Source of the DNA: Pseudodesulfovibrio sp. | GTDB lineage: Bacteria > Desulfobacterota > Desulfovibrionia > Desulfovibrionales > Desulfovibrionaceae | Assembly: GCF_028692895.1 (NCBI RefSeq) | Contig: NZ_JAQUWN010000001.1 | Location: forward strand, 37,144-101,143 | Direction: 5' to 3' | DNA length: 64,000 nt | Shown here: positions 9,261 through 23,050 of the stretch, one piece after another | Layout: each line of letters opens with the position of its first letter | Numbering within the stretch: position 1 is the stretch's first letter | Translations under genes and position numbers: made by a program | Notes under the pieces: generated by a model | The model's input: only the letters and a program-made list of their open reading frames with translations | Database searches by the model: none | Told to the model about the DNA's origin: nothing

Positions 9261-9564
9261 CTGGGGGCAGCTTGCCCGCCGACGTGTTGCGCCGCCAAGC
9301 CTCCGATCCAAGCGGGGCGGCTCCATTTCTCCCGGTAAGTTACTGCCATCCCTCCGCGAAAGCGCCTTGCATTACGCCCAACCGGCCGGGTGGCCCCATG
9401 GAGCCGCCTTGCCCGCATGGTCGGCTGCTAACCGTCGGAACACAGGGCTGGGCTTGGCTCATCAACTCAGACAAACTACGGCCCCGGGCGTTTTCCTTCA
9501 GCTCCTTCCGTTGCGGATGATCGGGCCTCCCCTCTCTTTTCGCCCGCCGCCACGCCGAATCGAC
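9261..9564. other. Gene-free stretch beside the IS30 remnant
   Basis: About 300 bases between the transposase remnant and the hcp terminator. Open frames here have no recognisable family features. It may be further insertion-sequence debris, but I see no repeat ends. Confidence 0.4.
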
Positions 9565-9599
9565 AAACGAAAAGCCCCTGCCGACACATCGGCAGGGGC
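9565..9599 (-). terminator. Terminator of hcp
   Basis: GCCCCTGCCGA (9574-9584) pairs perfectly over 11 bp with TCGGCAGGGGC (9589-9599) around a four-base loop. Read on the minus strand it is followed by TTTTCGTTT, 27 bp past the hcp stop. Confidence 0.85.
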
Positions 9600-9625
9600 C
9601 TGGCTTTCGATTCGTGCGCGTCCGC

Positions 9626-11233
9626 TTAGCCGAGGATGGACTTGAGGTCTTCGTCCGGCGTCGCAATCGGCGCAATGTTGTAGGTGTTCACCAGATAGTT
9701 CAGCACGTTGGGCGTAAGGAACGCGGGCAGGCTGGGCCCGAGCTTGATGTTCCGGATGCCAAGGGCGAGGAGGGACAGCAAAATGGCCACGGCCTTCTGC
9801 TCGTACCAGGACAGGACCAGGGAGAGCGGCAGGTCGTTGACGTCGCAGTCGAAGGCCTTGGCCAGGGCCAGGGCGATCTGCACGGCGGAGTAGGCGTCGT
9901 TGCACTGGCCCACGTCCAGCAGGCGGGGGATGCCGCCGATGTCGCCGAGCTGCTTGTCGAAGAAGCGGAACTTGCCGCAGGCCAGGGTCAGGACGATGGT
10001 GTCGGCCGGGGTCTTTTCCACGAACTCGGTGTAGTAGTTGCGGCCGGGCTTGGCGCCGTCGCAGCCGCCCACCAGGAAGAAGTGGCGGATCTTGCCCGCC
10101 TTGACCGCGTCGATGACCGTGCCCGCCACGGACATGACCGCGTTGCGCGCGAAACCGACCATGACCGAGCCCTTGTCCGCGTCGGCCGCGAACCCGTCCA
10201 TGGCCAGGGCGCGCTCGATGACCGGGGTGAAGTCCTCGTTGCCCACGTGCACCGCGCCGGGCCAGCCGACCAGGCCGGTGGTGAAGATGTTCTCCATGTA
10301 TCCCTTGGGCTTCTGGATGCAGTTGGTGGTCATCAGGATGGCGCCGGGGAACTCGGCGAATTCCTTTTGCTGGTTTTGCCAGGCCGTGCCGTAGTGGCCC
10401 GCGAGGTGGGGGTACTTCTTGAGGCCCGGATAGCCGTGGCAGGGGAGCATTTCGCCGTGGGTGTAGACGTTGACGCCCTTGCCCTCGGTCTGCCTGAGCA
10501 GGGTCTCCAGGTCCTTGAGGTCGTGGCCGGAGATCAGGATGGCCTTGCCCGCGGTGGGGCCGAGCTTGACCGGGGTCGGGACCGGGTGGCCGTAGGCCGA
10601 GGTGTTGGCGTCGTCCAGCAGCTCCATGGCCCGGATGTTGACGCGGCCGCATTCCAGCCCGGCTTCGATGGCCTGCTCCAGGGTCAGGTCGCGCGACAGG
10701 GTGGCGGCCAGAAGGACCTGGATCTTGTGGTGGAGCTCGGGGTCCTCCTTGCCGAGGATGGCGGCGTGGTCGGCATATGCGCACACGCCCTTGAGGCCGT
10801 AGGTCAGGGTCTGCTTGAGGGACTTGATGTCCGCGTTCAGCTCGGGGTCGTTTTCGATGCCGTAGGTTTTGCCCTGGGCCACGAGGGCGTCGAGGCCGAC
10901 GGCCGGGAGGAGCACGGCCGGGCCGTCGAAGAGCACGCCCGAGACCTTGGCGCGCAGTCCGTCGCGCAGGCGCACGCATTCGTCGATGAGTGCGACGAAG
11001 CGCGCGTCGTCGAAATTCACGTTGGTCAGGGTGGAGAAGACGGCGGCCGCGACAAAGCGGTTCACGGCCGGGTCGTCGACGCCCTGGGCGCGGGCGGCCA
11101 CGGCCACCTGGGCCAACCCCTTGGCCAGGTAGAGGAGCAGGTCCTGCAGGCTGGCGGTGGAGTCCTTCTTGCCGCAGACGCCGACTTTGGTGCAGCCGCC
11201 GTTGGCGGTCTGTTCGCATTGGTAACAAAACAT
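9626..11233 (-). CDS. hcp: Hydroxylamine reductase / hybrid-cluster protein (class I)
   Basis: A 535-residue cytoplasmic iron-sulfur-oxygen protein that handles nitrosative stress (NO or hydroxylamine reduction). The N-terminus MFCYQCEQTANGGCTKVGVC gives a Cys pattern C3-x2-C6-x7-C14-x5-C20 for the cubane cluster of class I enzymes from strict anaerobes. Downstream CGRVN, GGCDGAKPG and CGKFRFF-type segments are hybrid-cluster ligand regions. The start at 11233 is fixed by AAGGAGG seven bases upstream; an upstream in-frame extension lacks similarity. The gene is monocistronic with its own terminator, and no Hcr reductase gene is adjacent. In sulfate reducers hcp is usually under a Crp/Fnr-type regulator (HcpR); I did not find a convincing box here. 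Confidence 0.95.
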   Translation of the reverse strand: MFCYQCEQTANGGCTKVGVCGKKDSTASLQDLLLYLAKGLAQVAVAARAQGVDDPAVNRFVAAAVFSTLTNVNFDDARFVALIDECVRLRDGLRAKVSGVLFDGPAVLLPAVGLDALVAQGKTYGIENDPELNADIKSLKQTLTYGLKGVCAYADHAAILGKEDPELHHKIQVLLAATLSRDLTLEQAIEAGLECGRVNIRAMELLDDANTSAYGHPVPTPVKLGPTAGKAILISGHDLKDLETLLRQTEGKGVNVYTHGEMLPCHGYPGLKKYPHLAGHYGTAWQNQQKEFAEFPGAILMTTNCIQKPKGYMENIFTTGLVGWPGAVHVGNEDFTPVIERALAMDGFAADADKGSVMVGFARNAVMSVAGTVIDAVKAGKIRHFFLVGGCDGAKPGRNYYTEFVEKTPADTIVLTLACGKFRFFDKQLGDIGGIPRLLDVGQCNDAYSAVQIALALAKAFDCDVNDLPLSLVLSWYEQKAVAILLSLLALGIRNIKLGPSLPAFLTPNVLNYLVNTYNIAPIATPDEDLKSILG

Positions 11234-11400
11234 GGGTTGCCTCCTTGGGTTGGTGGGTGGATTGCGTTGTGAGGCCCCAACATAGCGGAGGGCGGCGGGC
11301 GTTTGTATGATTTGAGTCAAAAAACAGTGCAAAACCGAAAAAATGGCTGGCAGGATTCCTGCTAGGGGGAGGGTAAGGCATTTTTTGCCCGGGAGAATCC

Positions 11401-12021
11401 ATGCTCGAATCCGTTTTCATCAAATCCTCGGCCTTTGACGCCTTTGCGCCGTTGAGCCACGAGACCGTGGTCATGGTCCTGCCCTACATCGACCAGGCCA
11501 TGGCCGAGCGGGCCGAGGCGATCCTGTGCCGACGCGCCGAGCAGGACGGGCTGCTCGTCCTGGTGGACGACGACGAGCGCATGGGCTTCATCCGCGTGGC
11601 CAACCTCGTCTACCTGCGCACCCGGTCGCCGCTCTTCGGCTACCTGGCCCAGGACGCCTATCCGGGCATGTACTGGCTCCGGGAGGGGGTCGGGCTGCTG
11701 GAGCGGACGGGCAAGGGACTGCTGGCCTTCAACGAGGGCCGTTTCTTCGGCACCCTGGCGGCCTTCGGCCTGGCGCGGCGCGCCTGGCTGGCCCGGCTCT
11801 ATCGCAACATGCTTTTCTATCCGGGATACCACTCGCAGTACGGCGATACCGAGCTTTCGGCCATCGCCTACGCCACGGGGCAGCTCGCCTTCAATCCCAA
11901 CGCCCTGTTGATCGAGGTGGACTACGAGAAGCACGCCAAGGCCAACCATGCCGGGGACGACGCCCTGTACAAGGCGCGGCTGGCCGCGGGATTCGACGGC
12001 CTGATTCCGGCCGGGACGTAG
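11401..12021 (+). CDS. Uncharacterised protein, possibly glycosyltransferase-like
   Basis: A 206-residue soluble protein that I do not recognise with certainty. Segments TVVMVLPYIDQ and LLVLVDDDERMGFIRVANLVY resemble the start and DxD region of a GT-A glycosyltransferase fold. The later block FYPGYHSQYGDTELSAIAYATG could supply an acceptor or catalytic region. There is no signal peptide. It is divergent from hcp with 167 bp between the starts. The glycosyltransferase assignment rests on pattern only; a structural search would decide it. Confidence 0.6.
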   Translation: MLESVFIKSSAFDAFAPLSHETVVMVLPYIDQAMAERAEAILCRRAEQDGLLVLVDDDERMGFIRVANLVYLRTRSPLFGYLAQDAYPGMYWLREGVGLLERTGKGLLAFNEGRFFGTLAAFGLARRAWLARLYRNMLFYPGYHSQYGDTELSAIAYATGQLAFNPNALLIEVDYEKHAKANHAGDDALYKARLAAGFDGLIPAGT

Positions 12022-12125
12022 GGCGTCTCGCCTCCGGCGGGCCGGCGGATGCAACCCTCTTTATTTGTTGCCGTCTTTTTGGTAGAGCAAGAAATCTTCT
12101 CTCCCTTCAACGCCGGGTCGCCGCC

Positions 12126-15689
<3,564 letters not shown>

Positions 15690-15798
15690 GCGCGGCCCGG
15701 AAGGTGGAATTCTAATCGAATTCGCGCGTGTTTTCGGATAACGTGATGATCTCATTGGTCGGTTGCATTGTGGAGGGAGCCAAGCCTGGAGGGAAACC

Positions 15799-16971
15799 AT
15801 GGGTGAGGGATACGACATCTCCGAATTGAGGAAGTTCGTCGCCCCGGAGTTCGTCTTCGGCGCGGGGGCGGCCGAGCTGGCCGGGCAATATGCGGCCAAC
15901 CTTTCGGTGAAGCGGGCGCTGGTCGTCTCCGGCCCGAGGCTGGAAGGGCTGGGGGTGACCGGGGCCGTGGCCGACGTTCTGGCCGCCGAGGGCGTGGCCC
16001 CCGTGGTCTACACCGACGTCTCGCCCAACCCGCGCGACGCCGAGGTCATGGCCGGGGCCGAGGTCTTCCGCCGCGAGGGGTGCGACGCAATTGTGGCCGT
16101 GGGCGGCGGCAGCCCCATGGACTGCGCAAAGGCCATCGGCATCGTCTGCACCAACGGCCGGCACGTCCTGGATTTCGAGGGGGTGGACCGCGTGAAGCGG
16201 CCCGGACCGCCCATGATCTGCGTGCCCACCACCGCGGGCACGGCCGCGGACATCTCCCAGTTCTGCATCATCAACGACGTGGGCCGGAAGGTGAAGATCG
16301 CCATCGTTTCCAAGACCATGGTTCCGGACGTGGCCCTCATCGACCCCCTGCTGACCGTGAGCATGGACGACCGGCTCACGGCCTACACCGGCCTGGACGC
16401 CCTGACCCACGCGGTGGAGGCCTATGTCTCCAACGCCAGCTCTGCCGTAACCGATCTGCACGCCCTGGAGGCGGTGCGGCTTGTCCGCCGCCACCTGCTC
16501 CGGGCCGTGGAGCGGCCGGGCGACCTGGAGGCGCGCTCCGGCATGATGCTCGCCTCCACCTATGCGGGCCTGGCCTTCTCCAACGCCATTCTCGGGGCGG
16601 TGCACGCCATGGCCCACAGCCTGGGCGGCCTGCTCGACCTGCCCCACGGGCTGTGCAACGCCATTCTCCTGGATCACGTGGCGGCCTTCAACTATCGGGC
16701 CGAACCGGCCAAGTACCGCCGCCTGGGCATCGCCCTGGGGGCCGACATCCCGGACGCCATGCCCGAGGACGAGGCCGGGGAGGCTGTGCTGGAGGCCCTG
16801 CGCAGCCTCAAGCGGTCCGTGGGCATCCGCGACAACCTGGCCGAGCTGGGCGTGACTCCGGCCGACCTGCCCCTGCTGGCGCAGAAGGCCCTGGCCGACG
16901 CCTGTATGCTGACCAACCCCAGGCAGCCCTCGGCCGCCGAAGTGATGGAAATCTATGAAGCGGCGTGCTGA
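15799..16971 (+). CDS. Iron-containing alcohol dehydrogenase
   Basis: A 390-residue group III NAD(P)-dependent dehydrogenase of the Fe-ADH family, cytoplasmic, interconverting an alcohol and an aldehyde or ketone. The nucleotide motif GGGSPMDCAKAIGI lies near residue 100 and PTTAGTAADIS near 145. The metal-binding region includes HAMAHSLGGLLDLPHG, with His residues spaced as in the family. The ATG at 15799 has a GGAGGGA site. The 3' end overlaps the following kinase gene by 17 bp, so the two are co-translated, an unusual pairing of a metabolic enzyme with a sensor. The physiological substrate cannot be read from sequence. Confidence 0.92.
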   Translation: MGEGYDISELRKFVAPEFVFGAGAAELAGQYAANLSVKRALVVSGPRLEGLGVTGAVADVLAAEGVAPVVYTDVSPNPRDAEVMAGAEVFRREGCDAIVAVGGGSPMDCAKAIGIVCTNGRHVLDFEGVDRVKRPGPPMICVPTTAGTAADISQFCIINDVGRKVKIAIVSKTMVPDVALIDPLLTVSMDDRLTAYTGLDALTHAVEAYVSNASSAVTDLHALEAVRLVRRHLLRAVERPGDLEARSGMMLASTYAGLAFSNAILGAVHAMAHSLGGLLDLPHGLCNAILLDHVAAFNYRAEPAKYRRLGIALGADIPDAMPEDEAGEAVLEALRSLKRSVGIRDNLAELGVTPADLPLLAQKALADACMLTNPRQPSAAEVMEIYEAAC

Positions 16972-18250
16972 CCCGCCCGTTCCCGCCCCGGCCGACCGGG
17001 GAGAGGAGCGGGCCAAGCTGATAGGGCTGGGCAAGCGGTCCATCAGCAAGAGCTACTACCCCGAACTGCGGGCCCGGCTGGAGGAGCTGGAACGGTTCCG
17101 GGGCCTGCTGGACCAGGTCTCGGACGCCATCTTCGTGGTGGACGCCGTCTCGGGGCTGGTCCTGGACGCCTCGGGCGCGGTGAAGGCCATGCTCGGCTGC
17201 GCCGCCGGGGAGCTCAAGGGGATCGAATTCGCAAAGCTCCTGCCGGAGCATATCGCGCGCTACGCCGCAAACCTGTTCAACCACAAGAACGAGGTGCTGC
17301 AACTGGAGACCGAGTTCCACCATCCGGTCTGCGGGGACGCCCCGGCCGTGCCGGTGGAGATGTCCCTGCGCCTCGTGGAGCAGCAGGGGGACCGCTGCGC
17401 CGTCATCGTGGCCCGCGACATCTCGGAGCGGCGGCGCAACGAAGAGGCGCTGCGCAAGAGCCACGACGAGCTGGAGATCCGGGTCCGGGAGCGGACCCGC
17501 GAGCTGGACCGGGCCAACCGGGCCAAGAGCGAATTCCTGTCCATCGTCTCCCACGAGCTGCGAACGCCGCTGACCTCGGTCCTCGGCTTCGCCAAGATCA
17601 CCCGCAAGAAGCTTGCGGAAACGGTCTTTCCGGCCGTGGAAAGCTGCGGGGACGAAAAGGTGCGGCGCGAGATGATCCGGGCGGGTCGCAACCTCGACAT
17701 CATCGTCTCCGAGGGCGAACGCCTTACCGCCCTGATCAACGACGTGCTCGACCTGGCCAAGCTGGAGGCCAACCGCATCGACTACCGCATGGAGCGCCTG
17801 CGCCCCGGGGAATTCATCGAACGCTCCATGGAGGCCTCGGACGCAATGTTCGAGGAGGCGGGCCTGGCCTTCCTGGCCGAAGTGGCCGACGACCTGCCCC
17901 GGGTCCGGGGCGACCGCGACCGGCTCATCCAGGTCCTGGTCAACCTCTTCTCCAACGCCGCGAAGTTTACGGACAAGGGCAGCGTCACCTGCCGTGCCGA
18001 GCGGGCCGGGGGATACGTCAAGATCAGCGTGGCCGATACCGGGACCGGCATCCCGCAGCCGCTTTTGGGGGCCATTTTCGACAAGTTCGTGCAGGGCGAG
18101 GGCAGCCTGGCCGACCGCCCGCGCGGCACCGGCCTGGGACTGCCCATCTGCCGCCACATCATCGAGGGACACGGCGGCCACATCTGGGCCGAAAGCGGGG
18201 AGGGGGCGGGCAGCCGGTTCGTCTTCACCCTGCCCGCGCTCAGGGAGTGA
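16955..18250 (+). CDS. Cytoplasmic PAS sensor histidine kinase
   Basis: A 431-residue kinase without signal peptide or membrane helix. A single PAS domain covers roughly residues 45-155 (LLDQVSDAIFVVDAVSG), followed by a short coiled coil. HisKA has [14 protein letters not shown] (phospho-His about 200), and the ATPase domain has NLFSNAAKFT, DTGTGIP and GTGLGLPI. There is no receiver of its own and no separate response regulator next to it. The start lies inside the alcohol dehydrogenase gene (17-bp overlap), which ties its expression to that enzyme; it may sense a redox or metabolic cue related to it, but this is inference. Confidence 0.9.
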   Translation: MKRRADPPVPAPADRGEERAKLIGLGKRSISKSYYPELRARLEELERFRGLLDQVSDAIFVVDAVSGLVLDASGAVKAMLGCAAGELKGIEFAKLLPEHIARYAANLFNHKNEVLQLETEFHHPVCGDAPAVPVEMSLRLVEQQGDRCAVIVARDISERRRNEEALRKSHDELEIRVRERTRELDRANRAKSEFLSIVSHELRTPLTSVLGFAKITRKKLAETVFPAVESCGDEKVRREMIRAGRNLDIIVSEGERLTALINDVLDLAKLEANRIDYRMERLRPGEFIERSMEASDAMFEEAGLAFLAEVADDLPRVRGDRDRLIQVLVNLFSNAAKFTDKGSVTCRAERAGGYVKISVADTGTGIPQPLLGAIFDKFVQGEGSLADRPRGTGLGLPICRHIIEGHGGHIWAESGEGAGSRFVFTLPALRE

Positions 18251-18297
18251 CCGCTCCGGCCGCTCCCCCGTTCCGATAACATTCCGTCGGCAGCCGC

Positions 18298-19062
18298 CTA
18301 GTAGCGGAAGAGATAGCGCCGGGCGATCTTGTTGTAGGCGCCGTCCCGGCGCATCTGGTCCAGGGCCTCGCCCAGGCGCTGGAGGACGTCCTCCTTCTCC
18401 GGCAGGTCCGCCGCGCGCGACATGGCCAGGTAGGCGGGCTGCTGGTCCACCAGCTTCTTGGACAGGTAGGTGATGGAGCTGGTCATGCCCATGGCCTTGA
18501 GTCGGTAGTAGGTGACGTCGATGTTGCCCGCGAAGGCCTGGGTCTCGTCCATTATCAGCCCGCGCAGGCTGGAGGAGAGGTCCGGATAGTCCTTGACCGC
18601 CACCAGGCCGGCCGACGCGGCGTCGGCGAAGGCCTCGCCCAGGAAAGTGCCCTGGACCCGGCCAACGGTCTTGCCCTTCAGGTCGTCGTATGCGCCGAAG
18701 GGGAAGGTGTCGCCCACCTTGGTGAACAGGACGAAATCGCTGCTGTGCACGGGCGAGGCCTCCATGAACAGGCCGATCTTGTCGCGCTCCGGGTTGCGGA
18801 ACAGGGCGAAGGCCCCGTCGCAGGAGCCGTCCTTGAGCATTCGCAGCACCTGGTCCAGGGGCTTCAGCTCGATGTCGATGGTGACGCCCGCCTTGTCGGC
18901 CGCGGCCTGGAGCAGCTCCACGTCGATGCCTGCCGGAGCGCCGTCGATGAGCATGGAATAGGGCGCGAAGTCGATGTCGGCCACGAACTTCACCGGCCGG
19001 GCCTGGGCGGGAGCGGCCAGCACGGTCAGGCCGAGCAGGGCGGCGAGCAGCAGGGTTCGCAT
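18298..19062 (-). CDS. Periplasmic solute-binding protein, family 3 type
   Basis: A 254-residue secreted protein. A Sec signal (LLLAALLGLTVLAAPAQA) is followed by the type II periplasmic-binding fold: VKFVADIDFAPYSMLID at the mature N-terminus, DQVLRMLKDGSCDGAFAL near residue 75, and DLKGKTVGRVQGT, the hinge-proximal block. The ATG at 19062 has AGGAGA upstream. No ABC permease or ATPase genes are adjacent, so it may feed a distant transporter or act as a ligand sensor for the neighbouring kinases. It converges on the PAS kinase and is divergent from the large hybrid kinase. Confidence 0.85.
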   Translation of the reverse strand: MRTLLLAALLGLTVLAAPAQARPVKFVADIDFAPYSMLIDGAPAGIDVELLQAAADKAGVTIDIELKPLDQVLRMLKDGSCDGAFALFRNPERDKIGLFMEASPVHSSDFVLFTKVGDTFPFGAYDDLKGKTVGRVQGTFLGEAFADAASAGLVAVKDYPDLSSSLRGLIMDETQAFAGNIDVTYYRLKAMGMTSSITYLSKKLVDQQPAYLAMSRAADLPEKEDVLQRLGEALDQMRRDGAYNKIARRYLFRY

Positions 19063-19225
19063 GGCGTTTCTCCTGAAAAATTACGGGTTGGTGTTGGACG
19101 ATACCCGGTTCCGGGGCGTGAGACAAGCTTGGGACTGTGACGGTCGCGGAATAATAATAACCTTTTGTCGCGGTTCGGAGTAAGCGGTTGTTCAGTCGAA
19201 AGTCATCCAGCGCCAGGGAGCGGCT

Positions 19226-22200
19226 GTGCCGGGGAAAAAACACGTACTGCTCATAGACGACAACGCGTCCTTCCGGGACCTGGTGGCGAGCCATCTTGAG
19301 CGGCGCGGCCACCGGGTCTCCGCCGCCGGGGACGGGCCGTCCGGGCTGGCGCTGTTCGCCGGGGGGGGCGTTTCCGCCGTGCTGGTGGACCTGCGAATGC
19401 CCGGCATGGACGGCCACATGGTGCTGGCCGAGCTGGCGTCCCGGTCGGAGACGACACCGCTCATCGTCATCTCGGGCGCCACCGGCCGCGACGACGCCAT
19501 CCGGGCCATGCGCAACGGGGCCTGGGACTTCGTGGTCAAGGACGGGGATGTCCTGGACGAACTGGACCATGCCCTGTGCAAGGCCTTTGAGCGGGCGGGC
19601 TACCTGGCTGCCCAGGGCCGGAGGCTGGCCCACGAGACCTGCGAGCGCGAGCGCGCCCAGGAGGCCCTGGCCAACCAGCTCGCCTTTCTTCAGGTCATCA
19701 TCGACGCCGTGCCCGACCACATCTTCTACAAGGACCTCGCGGGGCGGTACCTGGGCTGCAACCAGGCCTTCGCCGCGTTCATGGGCAGGCCTCGCGAGGC
19801 GTTGCTCGGGTTGCGGGTTTCCGACGTGAGCCCGGCGGCGGAGGCGGCCGTGTACGAGGAAATGGACCGGCGGCTGCTGGCCCGCCCGGACGAGGCCCAG
19901 GCCCGCGATATTGACAGCGTCATCGACGGCAAGGCGCGCCACCTCATCGTGCGCAAGGCGGTCTTTCGGGGCCGGTCCGGGAGCCCGGCCGGCATCGTCG
20001 GCGTGTTCTCGGACATGACCCGGCAGCAGGAATATGCGCAAAAGCTGCGCCAGAACGAGGAGCGGATGCGGGCCATGCTTGACGCCTCGCCCCTGCCCAT
20101 CGTCATCGTCAACCTGGAGACCGGCCGGACCCTCTTCGCCAACCGGCGGGCTTCCGAGCAGTTCGGATTCCCCCTGGAGGAGGCCGTGGGGCTGCGGGCG
20201 CGCCGGTTCTACGACGACCCAGCCTCCCGCGACCGCCTGGCCGAGCGCCTGCTGGCCCAGGGGCGGCTCAGCGGCGTGGAGCTCCTGATGCGCCGAACGG
20301 ACGGGAGCCGGTTCTGGTGCCAGGCCTCGGCCGCGCTCATGGAGCTGGACGGGGCCAGGGTGGTCTTCATCTCTTTTTCGGACATCACGGCCCGCAAGGA
20401 CCTGGAGGCGGCGCTGGAGAAATACGAGTTCATCGCCAACGCCTCCCACGATCTGATGACCCTCTCCAGCCGGGACCACGTCTACGAGGCGGCCAACCGG
20501 GCCTACCTCGAACAGTTGGGCCGCCCCCGTGAGGCGGTGGTGGGCCGTTCCGTGGCCGAGGTCTGGGGCGAGGAGTCGTTCCGGGAATACATCCAGCCCC
20601 ATTTCAGTAGTTGCCTCGAAGGGCACACGGTTTCCTACCAGGCCCGGTTCTCGTTCCCCGGGAGCGGGGAGCGGGATTACGAAGTGTTCATGTATCCCTA
20701 TTCCGGGGCGGACGGCCGGGTCAGCCATGTGGCCACGGTCTCGCGCGACATCACGGAGCGCAAGCTGGCCGAGGACCGGCTGCGCGAGGCCCTGGAGCAG
20801 GTGGAGGCCATCCAGGACAACGCCATCTTCGGCGTGGGCCTGTTCGACGACGACACCATCGTCCGCATCAACCAGCGGGGGGCGGATATCTTCGGCCGCA
20901 CCCCGGAGAGCCTGGCGGGGGACCATCCCTCGCGCTATTTCCCCTCCGAGCGGCAGTACCGGAGCTTTCGCCGCCGCTGCATCCACGGCCTGGTCACCGC
21001 CGGCGCGTACCAGACCGAACAGCAGTTCCGCCGCGCCGACGGCGCGCTCATCTGGACCCAGCTTTCGGCCCAGGCCATGGACCGGGCCGACCTGTCCCAG
21101 GGCGTCATCTGGACCATCCTGGACATCACGGAGCGGCGCTTCAACGAGACCGTGACCCGGATGCTCTACCAGATCTCCAACGCCGTGACCACGACCTCGG
21201 ACCTGGGCGAGCTCTATGAGCACATCCACGCCGTGCTGGACGAGGCCATCGAGGCGGCCAACTTCTTCATCGCCCTGCTGGACCGGCGGCGGACCCGGCT
21301 GGAGTTCACCTACTTCGAGGACGCGCACGACGATTTCCGGGGGGCGGTCTTCCTCATCCACGAGGCCAGCGCCACCAGCCTGTCCGTGGAGGTCATCCGC
21401 ACGGGCCGCCCTCTGCTGGTCACCACCCGCGAGCTGCCCGAGCGCGACCGGCCCCGGTCCGCGGGCGGCGCTGGCGCGGTCTGCATGGTGCGCGAAGCCT
21501 TCCTGCGCGAGCGGGGAGCGGACGACGCGTCCATGCTCGGCACCCGGTCCGAGGCCTGGCTGGGCGTGCCGCTCCGGGTCAAGGGCGAGGTGGTCGGGGT
21601 CATGGCAGTGCAGTCCTACTCTAACCCCTTTCAGTATTCGGACCGGGATGTGAACCTGCTGGTCTCGGTCTCCGAGCAGGTGGCCCTGGCCATCGAGCGC
21701 AAGGGCATCGAGCAGGACCTGCGCATGGCCCGCGACCTGGCCGAGGCCGCCAACCATTCCAAGAATGAATTCCTGGCCAACATGAGCCACGAGCTGCGCA
21801 CCCCGCTCAACGGCGTGCTCGGTATGCTTCAACTGGCCCAGACCACCCGGCTCACCGAGGAGCAGCGGGACTACGTGGACACCGCCCTGACCTCGGGCCG
21901 CAGCCTCCTCTCCATCCTCAACGACATCCTGGATTTTTCCAAGATGGAGGCGGGCAAGCTGGAGGTGGTGGCCGAGCGCTTTTCGCTCGCCACCCTGGTC
22001 CAGGACGTGGTCTCGACCTTCCGGGGGCAGGTGGTGGAGCGGGGGCTGGCCCTCTACAGCCGCATCTACGGCGACTTCCCGGACACCTTGGTGGGGGCCA
22101 AGAGCCGCCTGCGGCAGATCCTGTTCAACGTGGTGGGAAACGGCGTCAAGTTCACCGAGCGGGGCGAGGTGGCCCTCGAGGTCTCCCTGCTCCACCTGGA

Positions 22201-22894
22201 CCCCTCCGTCCACCGGTTGCGCCTGCTCTTCTCGGTGCGCGACACGGGCATCGGCATCCCGGACGACGCCATCCGCAGCATCTTCGAGCCCTTCACCCAG
22301 GTGGACGGCTCCTACATGCGCCGCCACCAGGGCACGGGGCTGGGCCTGGGCATCGTCAAGCGGCTGGTCAGCCTCATGGGCGGCGTTCTGTCCATCGACA
22401 CCGAGGAGGGCCGGGGCACCACCGTGCACATGGCCTTCAGCCTGGGCTACGAGCCGTCGAGCAGGGCCGAGGAAAGCGCCGCCCGCCTGGCGCCTCCTCC
22501 TCCGCCCCGGCGGCTCTCCCTGCTCCTGGTGGAGGACAACCGGGTCAACCGGCTCATGGCCGAGCGCATGCTGGCCAAGCTGGGCCACGCTGTCCGGACC
22601 GCGCAGAACGGCGAGGAGGCCATCGAGATGCTGCGCAGGCACGCCTTCGACGGGGTGTTCATGGACATCCAGATGCCGGGCATGGACGGGCTGGAGGCCA
22701 CCGGGCTGATCCGCTCGGCCGGGCCCGGCTCCGGCATCGATCCGGACATCCCCGTCATCGCCATGACCGCCCACGCCATGATCGGGGACCGGGAGATGTT
22801 CATGAAGAACGGCATGACCGGCTACATCGCCAAGCCGGTGGACATGAAGGGGCTGGAGGATACCCTGGCCCGGCTGTTCTTTCGCCGGGAATGA
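19226..22894 (+). CDS. Cytoplasmic hybrid kinase: REC, four PAS, GAF, HisKA, HATPase, REC
   Basis: A 1222-residue kinase lacking membrane segments. An N-terminal receiver ([13 protein letters not shown], Asp about 55) is followed by four PAS modules (about 145-270, 272-395, 397-515, 517-635) and a GAF domain (about 640-830). HisKA carries [14 protein letters not shown] (His about 855), then the ATPase ([23 protein letters not shown]), and a C-terminal receiver follows ([13 protein letters not shown], Asp about 1147, AKPVD). The GTG at 19226 is used with AGGGAG 6 bases upstream. The leading receiver implies that another kinase feeds it, making it an integrator. No Hpt partner lies immediately beside it. 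Confidence 0.9.
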   Translation: MPGKKHVLLIDDNASFRDLVASHLERRGHRVSAAGDGPSGLALFAGGGVSAVLVDLRMPGMDGHMVLAELASRSETTPLIVISGATGRDDAIRAMRNGAWDFVVKDGDVLDELDHALCKAFERAGYLAAQGRRLAHETCERERAQEALANQLAFLQVIIDAVPDHIFYKDLAGRYLGCNQAFAAFMGRPREALLGLRVSDVSPAAEAAVYEEMDRRLLARPDEAQARDIDSVIDGKARHLIVRKAVFRGRSGSPAGIVGVFSDMTRQQEYAQKLRQNEERMRAMLDASPLPIVIVNLETGRTLFANRRASEQFGFPLEEAVGLRARRFYDDPASRDRLAERLLAQGRLSGVELLMRRTDGSRFWCQASAALMELDGARVVFISFSDITARKDLEAALEKYEFIANASHDLMTLSSRDHVYEAANRAYLEQLGRPREAVVGRSVAEVWGEESFREYIQPHFSSCLEGHTVSYQARFSFPGSGERDYEVFMYPYSGADGRVSHVATVSRDITERKLAEDRLREALEQVEAIQDNAIFGVGLFDDDTIVRINQRGADIFGRTPESLAGDHPSRYFPSERQYRSFRRRCIHGLVTAGAYQTEQQFRRADGALIWTQLSAQAMDRADLSQGVIWTILDITERRFNETVTRMLYQISNAVTTTSDLGELYEHIHAVLDEAIEAANFFIALLDRRRTRLEFTYFEDAHDDFRGAVFLIHEASATSLSVEVIRTGRPLLVTTRELPERDRPRSAGGAGAVCMVREAFLRERGADDASMLGTRSEAWLGVPLRVKGEVVGVMAVQSYSNPFQYSDRDVNLLVSVSEQVALAIERKGIEQDLRMARDLAEAANHSKNEFLANMSHELRTPLNGVLGMLQLAQTTRLTEEQRDYVDTALTSGRSLLSILNDILDFSKMEAGKLEVVAERFSLATLVQDVVSTFRGQVVERGLALYSRIYGDFPDTLVGAKSRLRQILFNVVGNGVKFTERGEVALEVSLLHLDPSVHRLRLLFSVRDTGIGIPDDAIRSIFEPFTQVDGSYMRRHQGTGLGLGIVKRLVSLMGGVLSIDTEEGRGTTVHMAFSLGYEPSSRAEESAARLAPPPPPRRLSLLLVEDNRVNRLMAERMLAKLGHAVRTAQNGEEAIEMLRRHAFDGVFMDIQMPGMDGLEATGLIRSAGPGSGIDPDIPVIAMTAHAMIGDREMFMKNGMTGYIAKPVDMKGLEDTLARLFFRRE

Positions 22895-22990
22895 CCCGCG
22901 AGCGCCGTCAGGGAGGACTCCCGGTCCGCCGCGCCGCCCGGAAAGGGGTGTGGATAACTCGGACGGACAAGGGGGCGTGACGGCGGATGG

Positions 22991-23018
22991 TCTAGCAAAA
23001 TTCACGATTTTAACTAGA
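22991..23018. promoter_or_regulatory. Imperfect palindrome before the HD-GYP gene
   Basis: TCTAGCAAAAT and ATTTTAACTAGA flank TCACG, an AT-rich inverted repeat in otherwise GC-rich DNA 33 bp before the likely start. It is a possible operator or promoter element; no known factor is assigned. Confidence 0.3.
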
Positions 23019-23050
23019 TTTTGTTGTCGATCTGCACTATTGCTGACCGG

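Noticed and set aside
11303..11320. TTG-N12-CAA partial palindrome upstream of hcp as an HcpR/FNR site
   Set aside because: Only the outer three bases are symmetric and the spacing does not fit TTGAT-N4-ATCAA, unlike the sites at 52400 and 53847.
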